Shown here: positions 8,574 through 17,681 of the stretch, piece after piece
Layout: each line of letters starts with the position of its first letter
Numbering within the stretch: the stretch's first letter is position 1
Assembly: GCF_013409785.1 (NCBI RefSeq)
Contig: NZ_JACCBV010000001.1
Span: 1,116,001-1,180,000 of the forward strand
DNA: 64,000 bases
From: Microbacterium immunditiarum
Lineage (GTDB): Bacteria; Actinomycetota; Actinomycetes; Actinomycetales; Microbacteriaceae
Direction of reading: 5' to 3'
The notes under the pieces: model-generated
What the model was told of the DNA's origin: nothing
Database searches by the model: none
What the model saw: the letters and a program-made list of their open reading frames with translations, nothing else
Position numbers and translations under genes: made by a program

Positions 8574-10739
8574 ATGACGACGACGATCGATGAGAAGGCG
8601 GCCGCCACGCCGGACGACGCCGACCGCAGAGCGCGCGAAGTCGAAGAACAGCTGACGGACGACGAGCGGTTCTCGCTGCTCATCAGCCTGCTCGGATACA
8701 TCCCCGACAGCGCCGTGGGTGGACGCGATCCACGCATCCCGGAGGACGTCACGAACATGAGCGCCGGGTACACGCCCGGCATCCCGCGGCTCGGGATTCC
8801 TGCGATCCAGAGCAGCGACGCCAGCATGGGCATCACCAATCCCGGCTATCGACCTGACGACGAGGGTGCGACGGCGTTTCCGGCTCTGGTCGCGTTGGGG
8901 TCGAGCTTCAATCCGCAGCTGGTGCGGGAGGGCGGTGTGGCGATCGCGCGGGAGGCGCGGAGCCGGGGCTTCAACGTGCAGCTGGCCGGCGGGTGCAATC
9001 TGGCGCGTGACCCGCGCAACGGCCGCAACTTCGAGTACTACTCCGAAGACCCGTACCTGAGCGCGGTGCTTGCCGCGGAGCAGGTCAACGGCATCCAGAG
9101 TCAGGGCGTGGTGTCCACCCTCAAGCACTTCACGCTGAACTGCAACGAGACGAACCGGCACTGGCTGGACGCGGTCATCGATCCGGATGCGCATCGCGAG
9201 TCCGATCTGCTGACATTCCAGATCGCGATCGAGCGGTCGCAGCCGGGTGCGATCATGAGCGGTTACAACAAGATCAACGGCGAGTATGCGGGCGGGAACG
9301 GTCACCTGCTGAACGAGGTGCTCAAGGGGGCGTGGGGTTATCGGGGCTATGTGATGTCCGACTGGGGTGCGACGCCCGAGTGGGACTTCGCGCTCAAGGG
9401 CCTCGATCAGGAGTCGGGTGCCCAGGCCGACACGATGCTGTGGGGCAAAGAGCCCTTCACGGACGAGCTGCGTGCGGCGCACGAGCGAGGGGATCTGCCC
9501 AAGGAACGCCTGTCCGACATGGTGCGGCGGATGCTGCGGGCACTGTTCACCGTAGCCGCCGACCAATGGGGGCCGACGCCCGAGGTCGACATGGCCAGGC
9601 ACGACGAGATCGCCCTCGAGGGCGCTCGCCAGGGGATCGTGCTCCTGAAGAACGACCGGGCCTTGCCGTTGCCGACCGACGAGCCGCTCAAGATCGCCGT
9701 CATCGGCGGCTACGCGCAGCAAGGGGTCATCAGCGGCACCGGCTCGGGTGCCGTCGCCCCGGTGGGCGGGTTCGCCGGCGTCATCAAGATCGGCGGCGCG
9801 GGCGTGATGGGCAAGCACCGCAATCTGTTCCTGTTCCAGCCGTCGCCGCTGGAGGAGCTGACGAAGGCGCTCCCGAACGCAACGTTCGACTTCGACCCCG
9901 GATACACGCCCGCAGAGGCGGCGCTGACGGCGAAGCGGTCCGATGTGGTGATCGCCTTCGGCATCCGCGTGGAAGGTGAAGGGTTCGACAGCGCCGACCT
10001 GTCGCTGCCCTGGGGCCAGGACGCGGTCATCGACGCGGTCGCGGATGCCAACCCGAACACCATCGTCGTGCTCGAGACCGGCAACCCGGCGTCCATGCCG
10101 TGGCGCGGCAAGGTGAAGGCGATCGTGGAAGCGTGGTACCCCGGGCAGGCCGGCGCACGCGCGATCGCCGAGGTGCTCAGCGGCGCGGTGAACCCGTCGG
10201 GACGCCTGCCGATCACGTTCCCGGAGAGCCTCGATCAGCACCCGCGGCCGGAGCTTCCCGGGTTGGGCACGCCGTGGGGCACCCCGGTCACGATCGAGTA
10301 CACGGAGGGTGCGGAGATCGGCTACCGTTGGCACGCGAAGACCGGCGCGAAGCCGATGTACGCGTTCGGTCACGGCCTGAGCTACACCGCGTTCGAGTAC
10401 AGCGACCTCGACGTCGATGGTGGTGACACGATCACCGCGACATTCACCGTCACCAACACCGGCGACCGAGCCGGCGCTGACGTTCCGCAGATCTACCTCA
10501 CCGAAGCCGCCGGCGATGAACGTCGTCGTCTGCTCGGGTTCGAACGCGTAGAGCTCGAGCCCGGAGAATCCCGGCAGGTGTCTCTCGCCGCCGACCCCCG
10601 GGTGCTCGCGCGGTTCGACGGCGCCGCCGGTCAGTGGCGAATCGACGATGGCACCTATCGGGTCGCCCTCGGCAGAAGCGCCGAAGACTTCGTGCTCGAA
10701 ACGGAGGTGGTCCTCGAGGGCCGGCAGTTCGGCCCCTGA
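8574..10739 (+). CDS. GH3 beta-glucosidase (or related beta-glycosidase)
   Basis: A 721-residue GH3 enzyme with no signal peptide, so probably cytoplasmic. It hydrolyses terminal beta-linked sugars by a retaining mechanism. The order is the N-terminal TIM barrel, the alpha/beta sandwich and a C-terminal fibronectin III-like domain (from about HGLSYTAFEYS). The nucleophile is D263 in VMSDWGA. Substrate motifs such as NFEYYSEDP and STLKHFTLN are intact. It stands alone with its own ribosome-binding site and is not near the LacI operators of the later glycan locus. Confidence 0.92.
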   Translation: MTTTIDEKAAATPDDADRRAREVEEQLTDDERFSLLISLLGYIPDSAVGGRDPRIPEDVTNMSAGYTPGIPRLGIPAIQSSDASMGITNPGYRPDDEGATAFPALVALGSSFNPQLVREGGVAIAREARSRGFNVQLAGGCNLARDPRNGRNFEYYSEDPYLSAVLAAEQVNGIQSQGVVSTLKHFTLNCNETNRHWLDAVIDPDAHRESDLLTFQIAIERSQPGAIMSGYNKINGEYAGGNGHLLNEVLKGAWGYRGYVMSDWGATPEWDFALKGLDQESGAQADTMLWGKEPFTDELRAAHERGDLPKERLSDMVRRMLRALFTVAADQWGPTPEVDMARHDEIALEGARQGIVLLKNDRALPLPTDEPLKIAVIGGYAQQGVISGTGSGAVAPVGGFAGVIKIGGAGVMGKHRNLFLFQPSPLEELTKALPNATFDFDPGYTPAEAALTAKRSDVVIAFGIRVEGEGFDSADLSLPWGQDAVIDAVADANPNTIVVLETGNPASMPWRGKVKAIVEAWYPGQAGARAIAEVLSGAVNPSGRLPITFPESLDQHPRPELPGLGTPWGTPVTIEYTEGAEIGYRWHAKTGAKPMYAFGHGLSYTAFEYSDLDVDGGDTITATFTVTNTGDRAGADVPQIYLTEAAGDERRRLLGFERVELEPGESRQVSLAADPRVLARFDGAAGQWRIDDGTYRVALGRSAEDFVLETEVVLEGRQFGP

Positions 10740-10757
10740 CCTCGTGGCGGTCACCCG

Positions 10758-11351
10758 TCAGCGAAGGGTGATCGCGACGGTTCCGCTGGACCCGTCCACC
10801 GTCAGGACCGCGGCGGCCCTCGCATTCCCAGCGAACACGGCGATGTGGAGCTCGTGGCGCGCGCCCACTGCGAGATCCGTCGTAAACGCCCGATCGAAGT
10901 CCGGATCCTCGAAGGTGGCGAGGTGCCACGCGCCATCGCTGTGACGCATGACGACGTTCAGATACTCCCGCTGACCCGGCCGCAGGTCGAGCGGCGCGAA
11001 GCCTCGGGAGCGGGGAACGCCCGCCCAGCGCAACTGCACCGGATCGACATCCGGGCGCAGCACGCCGTCCGTGTGCACCTCGCTGAGGCGGCCCACACAC
11101 CCCATCGCGGCAGTCTTCCCCACGTTCTCCACGCCCAGCCGGACCCACTCGCCGTCCACGCCATCCGGCCAGGCTTGTGTGACTTCGTCGATCACGGGGC
11201 CGGAGTAACGATGTGGTGGCTCGACTCGCACGGATGGGGCTTCGTGCGCTGCGCTAGAAGCGCTGGGATCGCAGGCGAAACCTCTCTCGTAGAGTTCGGG
11301 TTCGCGCAACGATCGCGCAAACCCGGGAGTCACAGCATCGCGGCAGATCAC
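10758..11351 (-). CDS. Conserved hypothetical protein, possibly N-terminally shortened
   Basis: A 197-codon frame on the minus strand, convergent with the GH3 gene. From about residue 50 the sequence (SGPVIDEVTQAWPDG onward) has balanced composition and alternating hydrophobic stretches expected of a beta-sandwich domain. The first 45 residues are poorer in character and the only start is a GTG right after an in-frame stop. Similar actinobacterial proteins often have a membrane anchor before this domain, so the N-terminus may be lost here. No function can be given. Confidence 0.6.
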   Translation of the reverse strand: MICRDAVTPGFARSLREPELYERGFACDPSASSAAHEAPSVRVEPPHRYSGPVIDEVTQAWPDGVDGEWVRLGVENVGKTAAMGCVGRLSEVHTDGVLRPDVDPVQLRWAGVPRSRGFAPLDLRPGQREYLNVVMRHSDGAWHLATFEDPDFDRAFTTDLAVGARHELHIAVFAGNARAAAVLTVDGSSGTVAITLR

Positions 11352-11421
11352 AGTCGTTCAGGCTGCTCTATCCGGGACTTTCGACCCTGCGACGAGCAGT
11401 TGTCAGACGCAAGGTCGATGC

Positions 11422-11913
11422 ATGACCACGAGAGAACCGAAGCATCGCGCGGGGTCGGCGGTCGGCCGTCGTATCGGCTATTCGGTCGCGGTCGTCGTCA
11501 ATGCGATTCTGCTCACGCTGGTCAATTGGTGGCCCGGATGGGAGGCGCTCCCCTTCGTGACGCGAGCAGCAGCATCCGTCGTCGTCTTCCTCAATGCCGC
11601 GCTCGTCGTCGGCGTGCTTGTCAACCTGGCGAACCTCGTCTTCGATCTTCGCTGGGTCCGTGCGCTCGGAGAGATCATCACGTCAACGGTGAGCCTCGTG
11701 TTCCTCACACAGCTATGGGGCGTGTTCCCCTTCGCCTTCGAGACCAGCCCCATCGACTGGGCCACAGTCGCGCGGGTGGTGACCGGGTTCGCCATTCTCG
11801 GGTGTGTCGTGGGCATCGTCGTGCAGTCCGTTCTGCTCGCGCGGATTCTTCTGGGGTTGAATGCGGAGAGCGAATCCTCCAGGGTGCCATCGCCCGGGTC
11901 GCCTCGGTCATGA
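11422..11913 (+). CDS. Small four-helix membrane protein
   Basis: A 163-residue protein with four predicted transmembrane segments: about 20-37 (IGYSVAVVVNAILLTLVNW), 48-70, 82-105 and 115-145. The C-terminal tail is short and Ser-rich. No catalytic motif is visible and the family is unknown to me. It ends 24 bp before the WS/DGAT acyltransferase on the same strand and may be co-transcribed. The ribosome-binding site is weak. Confidence 0.75.
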   Translation: MTTREPKHRAGSAVGRRIGYSVAVVVNAILLTLVNWWPGWEALPFVTRAAASVVVFLNAALVVGVLVNLANLVFDLRWVRALGEIITSTVSLVFLTQLWGVFPFAFETSPIDWATVARVVTGFAILGCVVGIVVQSVLLARILLGLNAESESSRVPSPGSPRS

Positions 11914-11937
11914 GTTCGCCCGTTTGACGGAGGACTC

Positions 11938-13200
11938 GTGCACCGGGACCGAGCATTGCGAGCGGTCGACGAGGCCAATCTGGTTCTCGACCATGCCGGG
12001 CAGGTCAACGTCTTCCTCGTCGCAGGGATGCTCACCTCAGGTGGCTTCGTCCGGCCAGGTGGACGGCTTGATCTGGACGCTGTTCGAACCGCCGTGGCAC
12101 GCCGAGTCGCCGACCTTCCGGCGCTGCGCCAGGTGCCATCCCGGGTGGGCCGATGGCACGAGTGGCGAGACCAGGACCCAGACATCGCACTCCACGTTCG
12201 AGCTCTTCCCGCAATCGACAGCCTGCATGATCTCGAGCGGCACTGTGGGAACCTGATGGCCGAACCGCTGCCCCGCACTCGACCGCTCTGGGAGCTTCTC
12301 GTGGCGCCGAGGCGGGGCGGCGGTGGCGCCATGATCCTCAGGATTCACCACGCCATCGCCGATGGCATGGCCGCAGCCGACCTGATCCGGCGGTTGCTGG
12401 AAGACGTCTCGGCACCTGCGGGCCCGGCGGCCACGCCGCCCACCGTGTGGCTCCCGCCAGAGCCGGTGGCGTCTCCTCCAGGGATTCGGCTCCGCCGCCT
12501 TCTGATCGGGATACGGCGGATCGCCACGACGCTCGCTGCCCACGGCCTGCCGGAGTCGGTTCTGCTGGGTGAGCGCAGCGACCGTCACGGCGTGATCTTC
12601 GTGGACGCCGACCTCGGTGTCATAGCAGAGCGAGCACACCGAGCATCCGCCACGGTGAACGACGTCGTGCTTGCCGTCGCCGCTGCGGGGTACCGAGCCG
12701 CGCTGAGCGCATCGGGCGGCTCCGTTCCCTCCCGACTGCCGGTATCGGTTCCGGTCGCGCTCCCGCGCAAGACCGGGACCCGCAACGAGGTCGGTGTGAT
12801 GCTGGTGCGGCTGCCGCTCACGGCCCCCTCGCCGGACGACGCGCTGACGTTGATCGCGGCCCAGACCCGGGTGCAGAAGGTCCAGGCGCGCCGGCAGGGC
12901 ACGCTCGAAATGATGCGCGGGCCCGTGGGCGCACGCATCATGGATCGCATCGCGATGAGCCAGCACCTGGTGGGCGGCTTCGTCACCAACGTGCCGGGAC
13001 CCGATCACCGCATCGGGCTGGCGGGCGCCGCGTTGTCGCAGATCTGGCCCGTCGCCGTGCTCGCGGCCAACGTGCGGTTGGGTGTGGCGGCCGTCTCCTA
13101 CGCCGGCCAGTTGTGCTGCGGCATCCACTTCGATGCGGAGTACATCGACGGCGAGGCCGTGGCTGCCGCGGTGCGCGGCGAATTCGACACGTTCACGTGA
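11938..13200 (+). CDS. WS/DGAT-type acyltransferase
   Basis: A 420-residue member of the wax ester synthase/diacylglycerol acyltransferase family, which joins acyl-CoA to long-chain alcohols or diacylglycerol. The catalytic HHxxxDG motif is HHAIADG at 137-143. The C-terminal half carries the NVPGPDH element also typical of the family. Start is GTG 11938, with GGAGG four bases upstream. Neighbours are a small membrane protein and a conserved 227-residue protein. The natural substrate cannot be read from sequence. Confidence 0.9.
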   Translation: MHRDRALRAVDEANLVLDHAGQVNVFLVAGMLTSGGFVRPGGRLDLDAVRTAVARRVADLPALRQVPSRVGRWHEWRDQDPDIALHVRALPAIDSLHDLERHCGNLMAEPLPRTRPLWELLVAPRRGGGGAMILRIHHAIADGMAAADLIRRLLEDVSAPAGPAATPPTVWLPPEPVASPPGIRLRRLLIGIRRIATTLAAHGLPESVLLGERSDRHGVIFVDADLGVIAERAHRASATVNDVVLAVAAAGYRAALSASGGSVPSRLPVSVPVALPRKTGTRNEVGVMLVRLPLTAPSPDDALTLIAAQTRVQKVQARRQGTLEMMRGPVGARIMDRIAMSQHLVGGFVTNVPGPDHRIGLAGAALSQIWPVAVLAANVRLGVAAVSYAGQLCCGIHFDAEYIDGEAVAAAVRGEFDTFT

Positions 13201-13416
13201 CGCCTTTCGCAATCAGACCGTCGGACGACTTGTGACGTGAGGTACTGATCGGCGATGGACACTCTCGCATAGCCAATCTGCACTCCGTTCATGGCGTCGA
13301 GGGCGCTGCCCGCAGCGCGCAGGCGGCACCCGGGGATGGGTCGGCTACGGACATCTGGCCGAGGCACTTGAACCACAGATGCAGCGGGCGCACAGTGGAC
13401 GGAGAGAGGAGATCCG

Positions 13417-14100
13417 ATGCACAACAGGATGCCTCATCCGGACGTGGTGCCGATCCTCTCCCCGGGCCGGCACCGCTCGCCTCGGCGCGGTGCGTGCTTC
13501 ATGGAGTTCGCGTCGTACCTCGCGGGAGAGCGTTGGAGCGACCATCCGGCGTGTACGCACGCCACCCTCGCTCACCTCGCACGGATGGTGAACGACCGCA
13601 CGAGCGAAGCCGGCCGTGCCCGGCTCACTGCGCTCATTCCCTCCGTCGTCGGCCTGACAAGTGACGACCCGCTGCTCGACGTCCTACTCGCCGTGCGAGC
13701 TGCCAGCGCGGCCCTACCCGTCGCCGCTGAGGAGCGCCAGCGTTCGCAGGCGGTGGGGCTGCGCGTCGCGCTCACGGCGCTCGCGGAACGGGACGACGAG
13801 CGTGCCGCGGAGTCGCGCGAACTCGCGGACGCCGCCCTCCGCACCGCCCCCGCCGCCGACGCCTGGGCCATTCAGTTCATCGCGAAAGTCGGTCGGGGTC
13901 GCCCCGGCATGACCGTGCGACAGTGCCGAGAAATCGTGAGCGGCGCCGTGGAGGGGATCGCGCGGGCCTGCGTCGGTGACCCAGACGAACGACTCGTCGC
14001 CCTGCTCATCGCCGCCGTGTCGGACACGGCGCGCTTTGTGGGCAGGCCGCTTGAGGCGGTGGACGTCCGCGCGAAGGTCGACGCTCCCGTCACCGTTTAG
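13417..14100 (+). CDS. Conserved actinobacterial hypothetical protein
   Basis: A 227-residue soluble protein. The N-terminal part holds HRSPRRGACFMEFASYLAGE followed by WSDHPACTH, a motif rich in Cys, His and acidic residues that could form a ligand- or metal-binding site. The rest is helical and Ala/Glu rich. I recall this N-terminal motif in unannotated actinobacterial proteins but know no function. ATG 13417 has GGAGAGAGGAG upstream. The 216 bp before it contain nothing I can identify. Confidence 0.8.
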   Translation: MHNRMPHPDVVPILSPGRHRSPRRGACFMEFASYLAGERWSDHPACTHATLAHLARMVNDRTSEAGRARLTALIPSVVGLTSDDPLLDVLLAVRAASAALPVAAEERQRSQAVGLRVALTALAERDDERAAESRELADAALRTAPAADAWAIQFIAKVGRGRPGMTVRQCREIVSGAVEGIARACVGDPDERLVALLIAAVSDTARFVGRPLEAVDVRAKVDAPVTV

Positions 14101-14296
14101 GCGCCAGCGACAAGAAGCTCGCCAGGTATCGGCGGACGAATCGCCTGACGGCGGAGAAGTACCGCCTGCGTCGGCTGGATCGGGCAGCGTGAGCGCCTGA
14201 CGTGCCGAACGAGGAAGTTGCGATCCACTGGAAGTGCGACGCGGGGTACACCGATCGGTGGATTCGACAACGGGGGCGTCTCACGAGACTTGACCC

Positions 14297-14920
14297 ATGT
14301 CCGGTTCAAGCATCGCGATCCGCCGCCCGCCGCTTGTGCCGGCTCTGATATCGCTGCTGCCGACGGCGGCATTCCTTGCCTTCGACGCGTGGCTGGGCCT
14401 CGTTCCGGCGATGATCGCGGCCAGCGTCCTCACGGTCGTCCTGATCGTCGTCCGCCGGATGGCGGGCCGCCGAACCGGGATCCTCCTGCCCCTGGGTCTC
14501 ACATACGTGGTGCTCAAGGCGGTCGCCGGCATCCTCACCCAGTCGCACGTGGTCTACTTCGGCGCAGGCGTGGCTCTCAGCGCGCTGATCGCGGTCGCGG
14601 TCGGGGCCACGGCCTTCACGCGCAGGCCTGTTGCCTCGTTCCTGATCCCACTCGTGACGCCGTATCGCCGGCTGACTCCCGACCACCCCGTCTACCGGCG
14701 CGTCGCAGCCCACGTCACCGCGGTGTGGGCCGTGGTCGAGCTCGGTATCGCCGGGTGGGAGGGGTGGCATCTCACGGTCGCCTCGGTATCCGAATTCGTG
14801 ATCATGCGGACGGTCGGTCCGTGGATGGCGATGGGCGTGCTCATCTTCTTCCTGATCTTCTACGTGCGCTTCCGGCTCGACCGGTACGAGTGGGCTCTGA
14901 CCCGTGAGGAGAGGGGTTAA
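14297..14920 (+). CDS. DUF3159-type membrane protein
   Basis: A 207-residue membrane protein with about five to six hydrophobic helices, starting at ALISLLPTAAFLAFDAWLG and ending with ILIFFLIFYVRFRLDRY. The layout matches the DUF3159 family of actinobacterial integral membrane proteins. The function is unknown. It ends 66 bp before the cytochrome b paralogue. The ribosome-binding site is weak. Confidence 0.75.
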   Translation: MSGSSIAIRRPPLVPALISLLPTAAFLAFDAWLGLVPAMIAASVLTVVLIVVRRMAGRRTGILLPLGLTYVVLKAVAGILTQSHVVYFGAGVALSALIAVAVGATAFTRRPVASFLIPLVTPYRRLTPDHPVYRRVAAHVTAVWAVVELGIAGWEGWHLTVASVSEFVIMRTVGPWMAMGVLIFFLIFYVRFRLDRYEWALTREERG

Positions 14921-14986
14921 GGGGGCGGATGCCTGTCACAGAACGGCACCGGGCGGTGTCTCACAGGTGAGGGCAGGAGGCACACA

Positions 14987-16579
14987 ATGCCAACGATTCT
15001 CGACCGGATGCCGCATCCGTCGTTCACCGACCGTCTCGAGCGCGTCGTCATCCACTCGGCCGCCGGGCGGTGGCTGCAAGCTCGCCGCACGAAGCTCGGG
15101 GCGCGGCGAGCACCGCTGCACTGGACGAACATGTTCGGCGTGATCGCACTCGCGTGCGTCTTCGTGCTGTTCGTAACCGGCGTCATCCTGATGTCCGCGT
15201 ACGCGCCGTCGAGTGGGGCCGTGACGTACCACGGCCCCTACGTGCCGCTGGCCGGGGCGGAGATGTCGAAGGCCCTCGAGTCGACGCTCTTCATCTCGTT
15301 CGAGATGCCCGGAGGGATCCTGCTGCGCCAGACGCACCACTGGGCCGCGCTGCTCCTGCCGGCCGCGATCATGCTGCAGCTGGTCGTCGCGTTCTTCACG
15401 GGCGCGTTCCGCCGGCCCCGCCGTCTGTCGTGGCTGCTGCTGTTCGGGCTCCTGATCGCCGCGCTCCTCGGCGGCTGGAGCGGCTACGCGCTGCCGGACG
15501 ACATGCTCTCCGGGACCGGACTGCGAATCGTCGAGGGCATCATGCTCGGCATCCCCGTGATCGGCACCTGGCTGTCGCGGCTGCTGTTCGGGGGTGAGTT
15601 CCCCGGGCAGATCATCGAGAACCTGTATCCGCTCCACCTCGGCGCGGGCGTGCTGCTCGTCGTGCTGCTGATCTGGCGGTGGCGAGACGCGTACGCCCAC
15701 GAGCCGGCGCAGTTCCCGGGGAACGACCGCACGGTCCCCGCCTGGCCGAACTTCGCCGTCCGTGCCGGCGGGCTCTTCGCCGCGACGACCGGTCTGCTCT
15801 TCCTCATCGGCGGCACCGTGACGATCGCTCCCGTGTGGCTGTACGGCCCGGCGTCTCCCGGCGACGCATCCGCCGGGAGCCAGCCGGACTGGTACACCGG
15901 GTTCCTCGATGGAGCACTGCGCCTGGTGCCACCGGGCTGGGAGTTCGAGTGGCTCGACCGCACCTGGACGCTCGCCGTCATCGTGCCGCTCCTCGTCGTC
16001 GGCGCATTCCTCTTCCTCGTGGCGGTGTATCCGTTCGTCGAGGAATGGGTGAGCGGCGACTCCCGTGAGCACCACACGCTGGATCGGCCGCGGAACGTGC
16101 CCATCCGCACGGGCATCGGAGTCGCAGGCATCGTCTTCTTCGGGGTGCTCTGGGGTGCGGGCGGTGCCGACGTGATCGCCACCCAGCTGAGCTTCCCGCT
16201 GGAGGGCGTGATCACCACCTTCCAGGTGCTCGTGCCCCTCGGGCCGATCGTCGCGTTCGACGTCACCCGTCGCGTGTGCGTCGCCCTCCAGAAGAAGGAG
16301 CGCGAGATGCTGCTGCACGGCTACGAGACCGGCCGGATCGTGCGGCTCCCGGGCGGCGGATACCTGGAAGTCCACCGCGAGCTGGACGCGCAGGACCGCG
16401 ATCGGCTCGTCGGTCCCGCACCGGTCGAGCCCTTCGTCGCCCGGCCCGACCGGGATGGCCGCGTGCACCTCGTGAGCCGCGTGCGAGCTCGCGCGTCGCG
16501 CTTCTTCCACCAGGACCGGCTGACTCCGCTGGGCGGACAGTCTCGGCCGGCGCTTCGCGCGGGCGAGCAGAGCCGCTGA
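14987..16579 (+). CDS. Stand-alone QcrB-like cytochrome b paralogue lacking bH heme ligands
   Basis: A 530-residue membrane protein of the actinobacterial bc1-type cytochrome b family (menaquinol oxidation). Kept are the first helix-B His (H117 in QTHHWAA), the first helix-D His (H217 in LYPLHLG), SGYALPDDMLSGTGLRI and the Qo-site PDWY in SQPDWYTGF. The partner histidines expected about 14 residues later are missing: Q131 replaces one, and R231/W232 sit where the other should be. Heme bL can therefore bind but bH probably cannot. No QcrA, QcrC or oxidase subunit is adjacent. An AGGAGG box precedes the ATG. The protein ends in an unusual basic tail. Confidence 0.85.
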   Translation: MPTILDRMPHPSFTDRLERVVIHSAAGRWLQARRTKLGARRAPLHWTNMFGVIALACVFVLFVTGVILMSAYAPSSGAVTYHGPYVPLAGAEMSKALESTLFISFEMPGGILLRQTHHWAALLLPAAIMLQLVVAFFTGAFRRPRRLSWLLLFGLLIAALLGGWSGYALPDDMLSGTGLRIVEGIMLGIPVIGTWLSRLLFGGEFPGQIIENLYPLHLGAGVLLVVLLIWRWRDAYAHEPAQFPGNDRTVPAWPNFAVRAGGLFAATTGLLFLIGGTVTIAPVWLYGPASPGDASAGSQPDWYTGFLDGALRLVPPGWEFEWLDRTWTLAVIVPLLVVGAFLFLVAVYPFVEEWVSGDSREHHTLDRPRNVPIRTGIGVAGIVFFGVLWGAGGADVIATQLSFPLEGVITTFQVLVPLGPIVAFDVTRRVCVALQKKEREMLLHGYETGRIVRLPGGGYLEVHRELDAQDRDRLVGPAPVEPFVARPDRDGRVHLVSRVRARASRFFHQDRLTPLGGQSRPALRAGEQSR

Positions 16580-16587
16580 TGCGGCCT

Positions 16588-16679
16588 GAGGGTGGTTCCC
16601 CGCGAGAAGGAGCGGAGGTTCGCGCCGACGCCGGGGCCGATCTCGACGACCTCACGCGGCAGGGCGGCGAAGATCCGCT
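16588..16679 (-). pseudogene. 92-bp remnant of a SAM methyltransferase gene
   Basis: This stretch aligns without gaps to 25756-25847, inside the intact methyltransferase gene, with 10 mismatches in 92 bases. Read on the minus strand it still encodes the SAM-binding motif I (PREVVEIGPGVGANLR). Similarity ends sharply on both sides, nine bases after the cytochrome b stop and well before the SDR gene. It is most simply a leftover of a lost paralogue or a small displaced copy. Bases 16680-16754 beyond it show no clear gene. Confidence 0.8.
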
Positions 16680-16754
16680 ACCGCCCCGAAGATGTCGCCC
16701 GCATCTACTCGGACCGGTGCTCGCTGCTGCAGGCGGCTGCGCGCGCGTGCGTGG

Positions 16755-17546
16755 CTACAGCATCGCGGTGAGAACGCCACCGTCAGCCCGGACCGCGGCG
16801 CCGTTGGTGGCGGATGCCAGAGGGCTGGCGAGATAGGTCACGATGTTCGCAATCTCAGATGGGGCGATGAACCGATGGAGCAGTGTGGTCGCGTTCTGTC
16901 CGATGATCGCCGCCTTCACGGCCTCGACGGGAGCGGACTGCGCGTGCGCGATGGACTCGACGGTCGCCGCGACGCCGTCGGAATAGGTGGGCCCACCCAG
17001 CACAGTGTTGACGGTGACGGCGCTGCCGCGAGTGAGCTTCGCGAGCCCGTTGCCGAGAGCGATCATCGCCGCCTTGGTCACGCCGTAGTGCACCATGTCC
17101 GCCGGTACATTGACCCCGGATTCGCTGCTGATCAACAGGATCCGTCCCCACCCGCGCTGCAGCATGCCGCCCACCACGTGTCTCGACAGGCGAACTGCGC
17201 TCATCAGGTTCACGTCGAGGTACCGGGCCCACTCGTCATCGGAGATGGATCCGAAGTCCGCCAGCCCGAAGAGCCCGACATTGTTCACGAGGATGTCGAC
17301 GTCACCCAGATCCTCCAACAGCCGTACCACCTCGTCGGGAGACGCGAAGTCGGCGACGAGCCCGAGGTGATCGACTCCGCGGTGAGCTTCGCGGAGTCTG
17401 GCCACGGCCGCGTCGACGCGACCCGAGGATCGCCCGTTCACGATCACCCGCACGCCTTCCGCGGCGAGCGCGGACGCGATGGCGAAGCCGATCCCCTGGG
17501 TCGATCCGCTCACAAACGCCGTCCTGCCCTGCAGCTGCAGTTCCAT
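16755..17546 (-). CDS. SDR-family oxidoreductase
   Basis: A 263-residue short-chain dehydrogenase/reductase. The nucleotide-binding GSTQGIG is at 14-20, NNVG at 88-91, and the Ser-Tyr-Lys set is S140/S141, Y154 and K158 in HYGVTK. These enzymes reduce or oxidise carbonyl/alcohol groups with NAD(P)H. The glycine motif starts with Gly-Ser instead of Thr-Gly. GAGGAGAGG precedes the ATG. It is divergent from a MarR regulator across twin palindromes, so it is probably that regulator's target. Confidence 0.9.
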   Translation of the reverse strand: MELQLQGRTAFVSGSTQGIGFAIASALAAEGVRVIVNGRSSGRVDAAVARLREAHRGVDHLGLVADFASPDEVVRLLEDLGDVDILVNNVGLFGLADFGSISDDEWARYLDVNLMSAVRLSRHVVGGMLQRGWGRILLISSESGVNVPADMVHYGVTKAAMIALGNGLAKLTRGSAVTVNTVLGGPTYSDGVAATVESIAHAQSAPVEAVKAAIIGQNATTLLHRFIAPSEIANIVTYLASPLASATNGAAVRADGGVLTAML

Positions 17547-17581
17547 GTGCCTCTCCTCTTCGATGCGACGCGCACCACGTT

Positions 17582-17601
17582 TACTTGCTTGGGCAAGTAA
17601 A
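17582..17601. promoter_or_regulatory. MarR-type palindromic operator, copy 1
   Basis: A 20-bp inverted repeat, TTACTTGC-TTGG-GCAAGTAA, with perfect 8-bp arms, between the divergent SDR and MarR genes. It shares the core ACTTGCTT..GCAAGT with copy 2, 33 bp away centre to centre (about three helical turns). Confidence 0.8.
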
Positions 17602-17615
17602 TTTAGACACGGTTC

Positions 17616-17633
17616 ACTTGCTTGAGCAAGTGT
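17616..17633. promoter_or_regulatory. MarR-type palindromic operator, copy 2
   Basis: An 18-bp inverted repeat, CACTTGC-TTGA-GCAAGTG, with perfect 7-bp arms, 48 bp before the MarR start. The same-face spacing to copy 1 suggests two repressor dimers controlling both divergent genes. Confidence 0.8.
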
Positions 17634-17681
17634 CTTGGCGTGGCGTGACTGACGTTCTCGGCCGTGTCATAGCCTCATTCC

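Noticed and set aside
8568..10754. 728-codon minus-strand frame opposite the GH3 glucosidase
   Set aside because: It mirrors the GH3 gene almost exactly and has no recognisable motif.
16680..16754. Possible DNA-binding protein fragment (KIRYRPEDVARIYSDR) after the methyltransferase remnant
   Set aside because: Too short, with no start signal, and it overlaps the end of the SDR gene; a chance reading is more likely.
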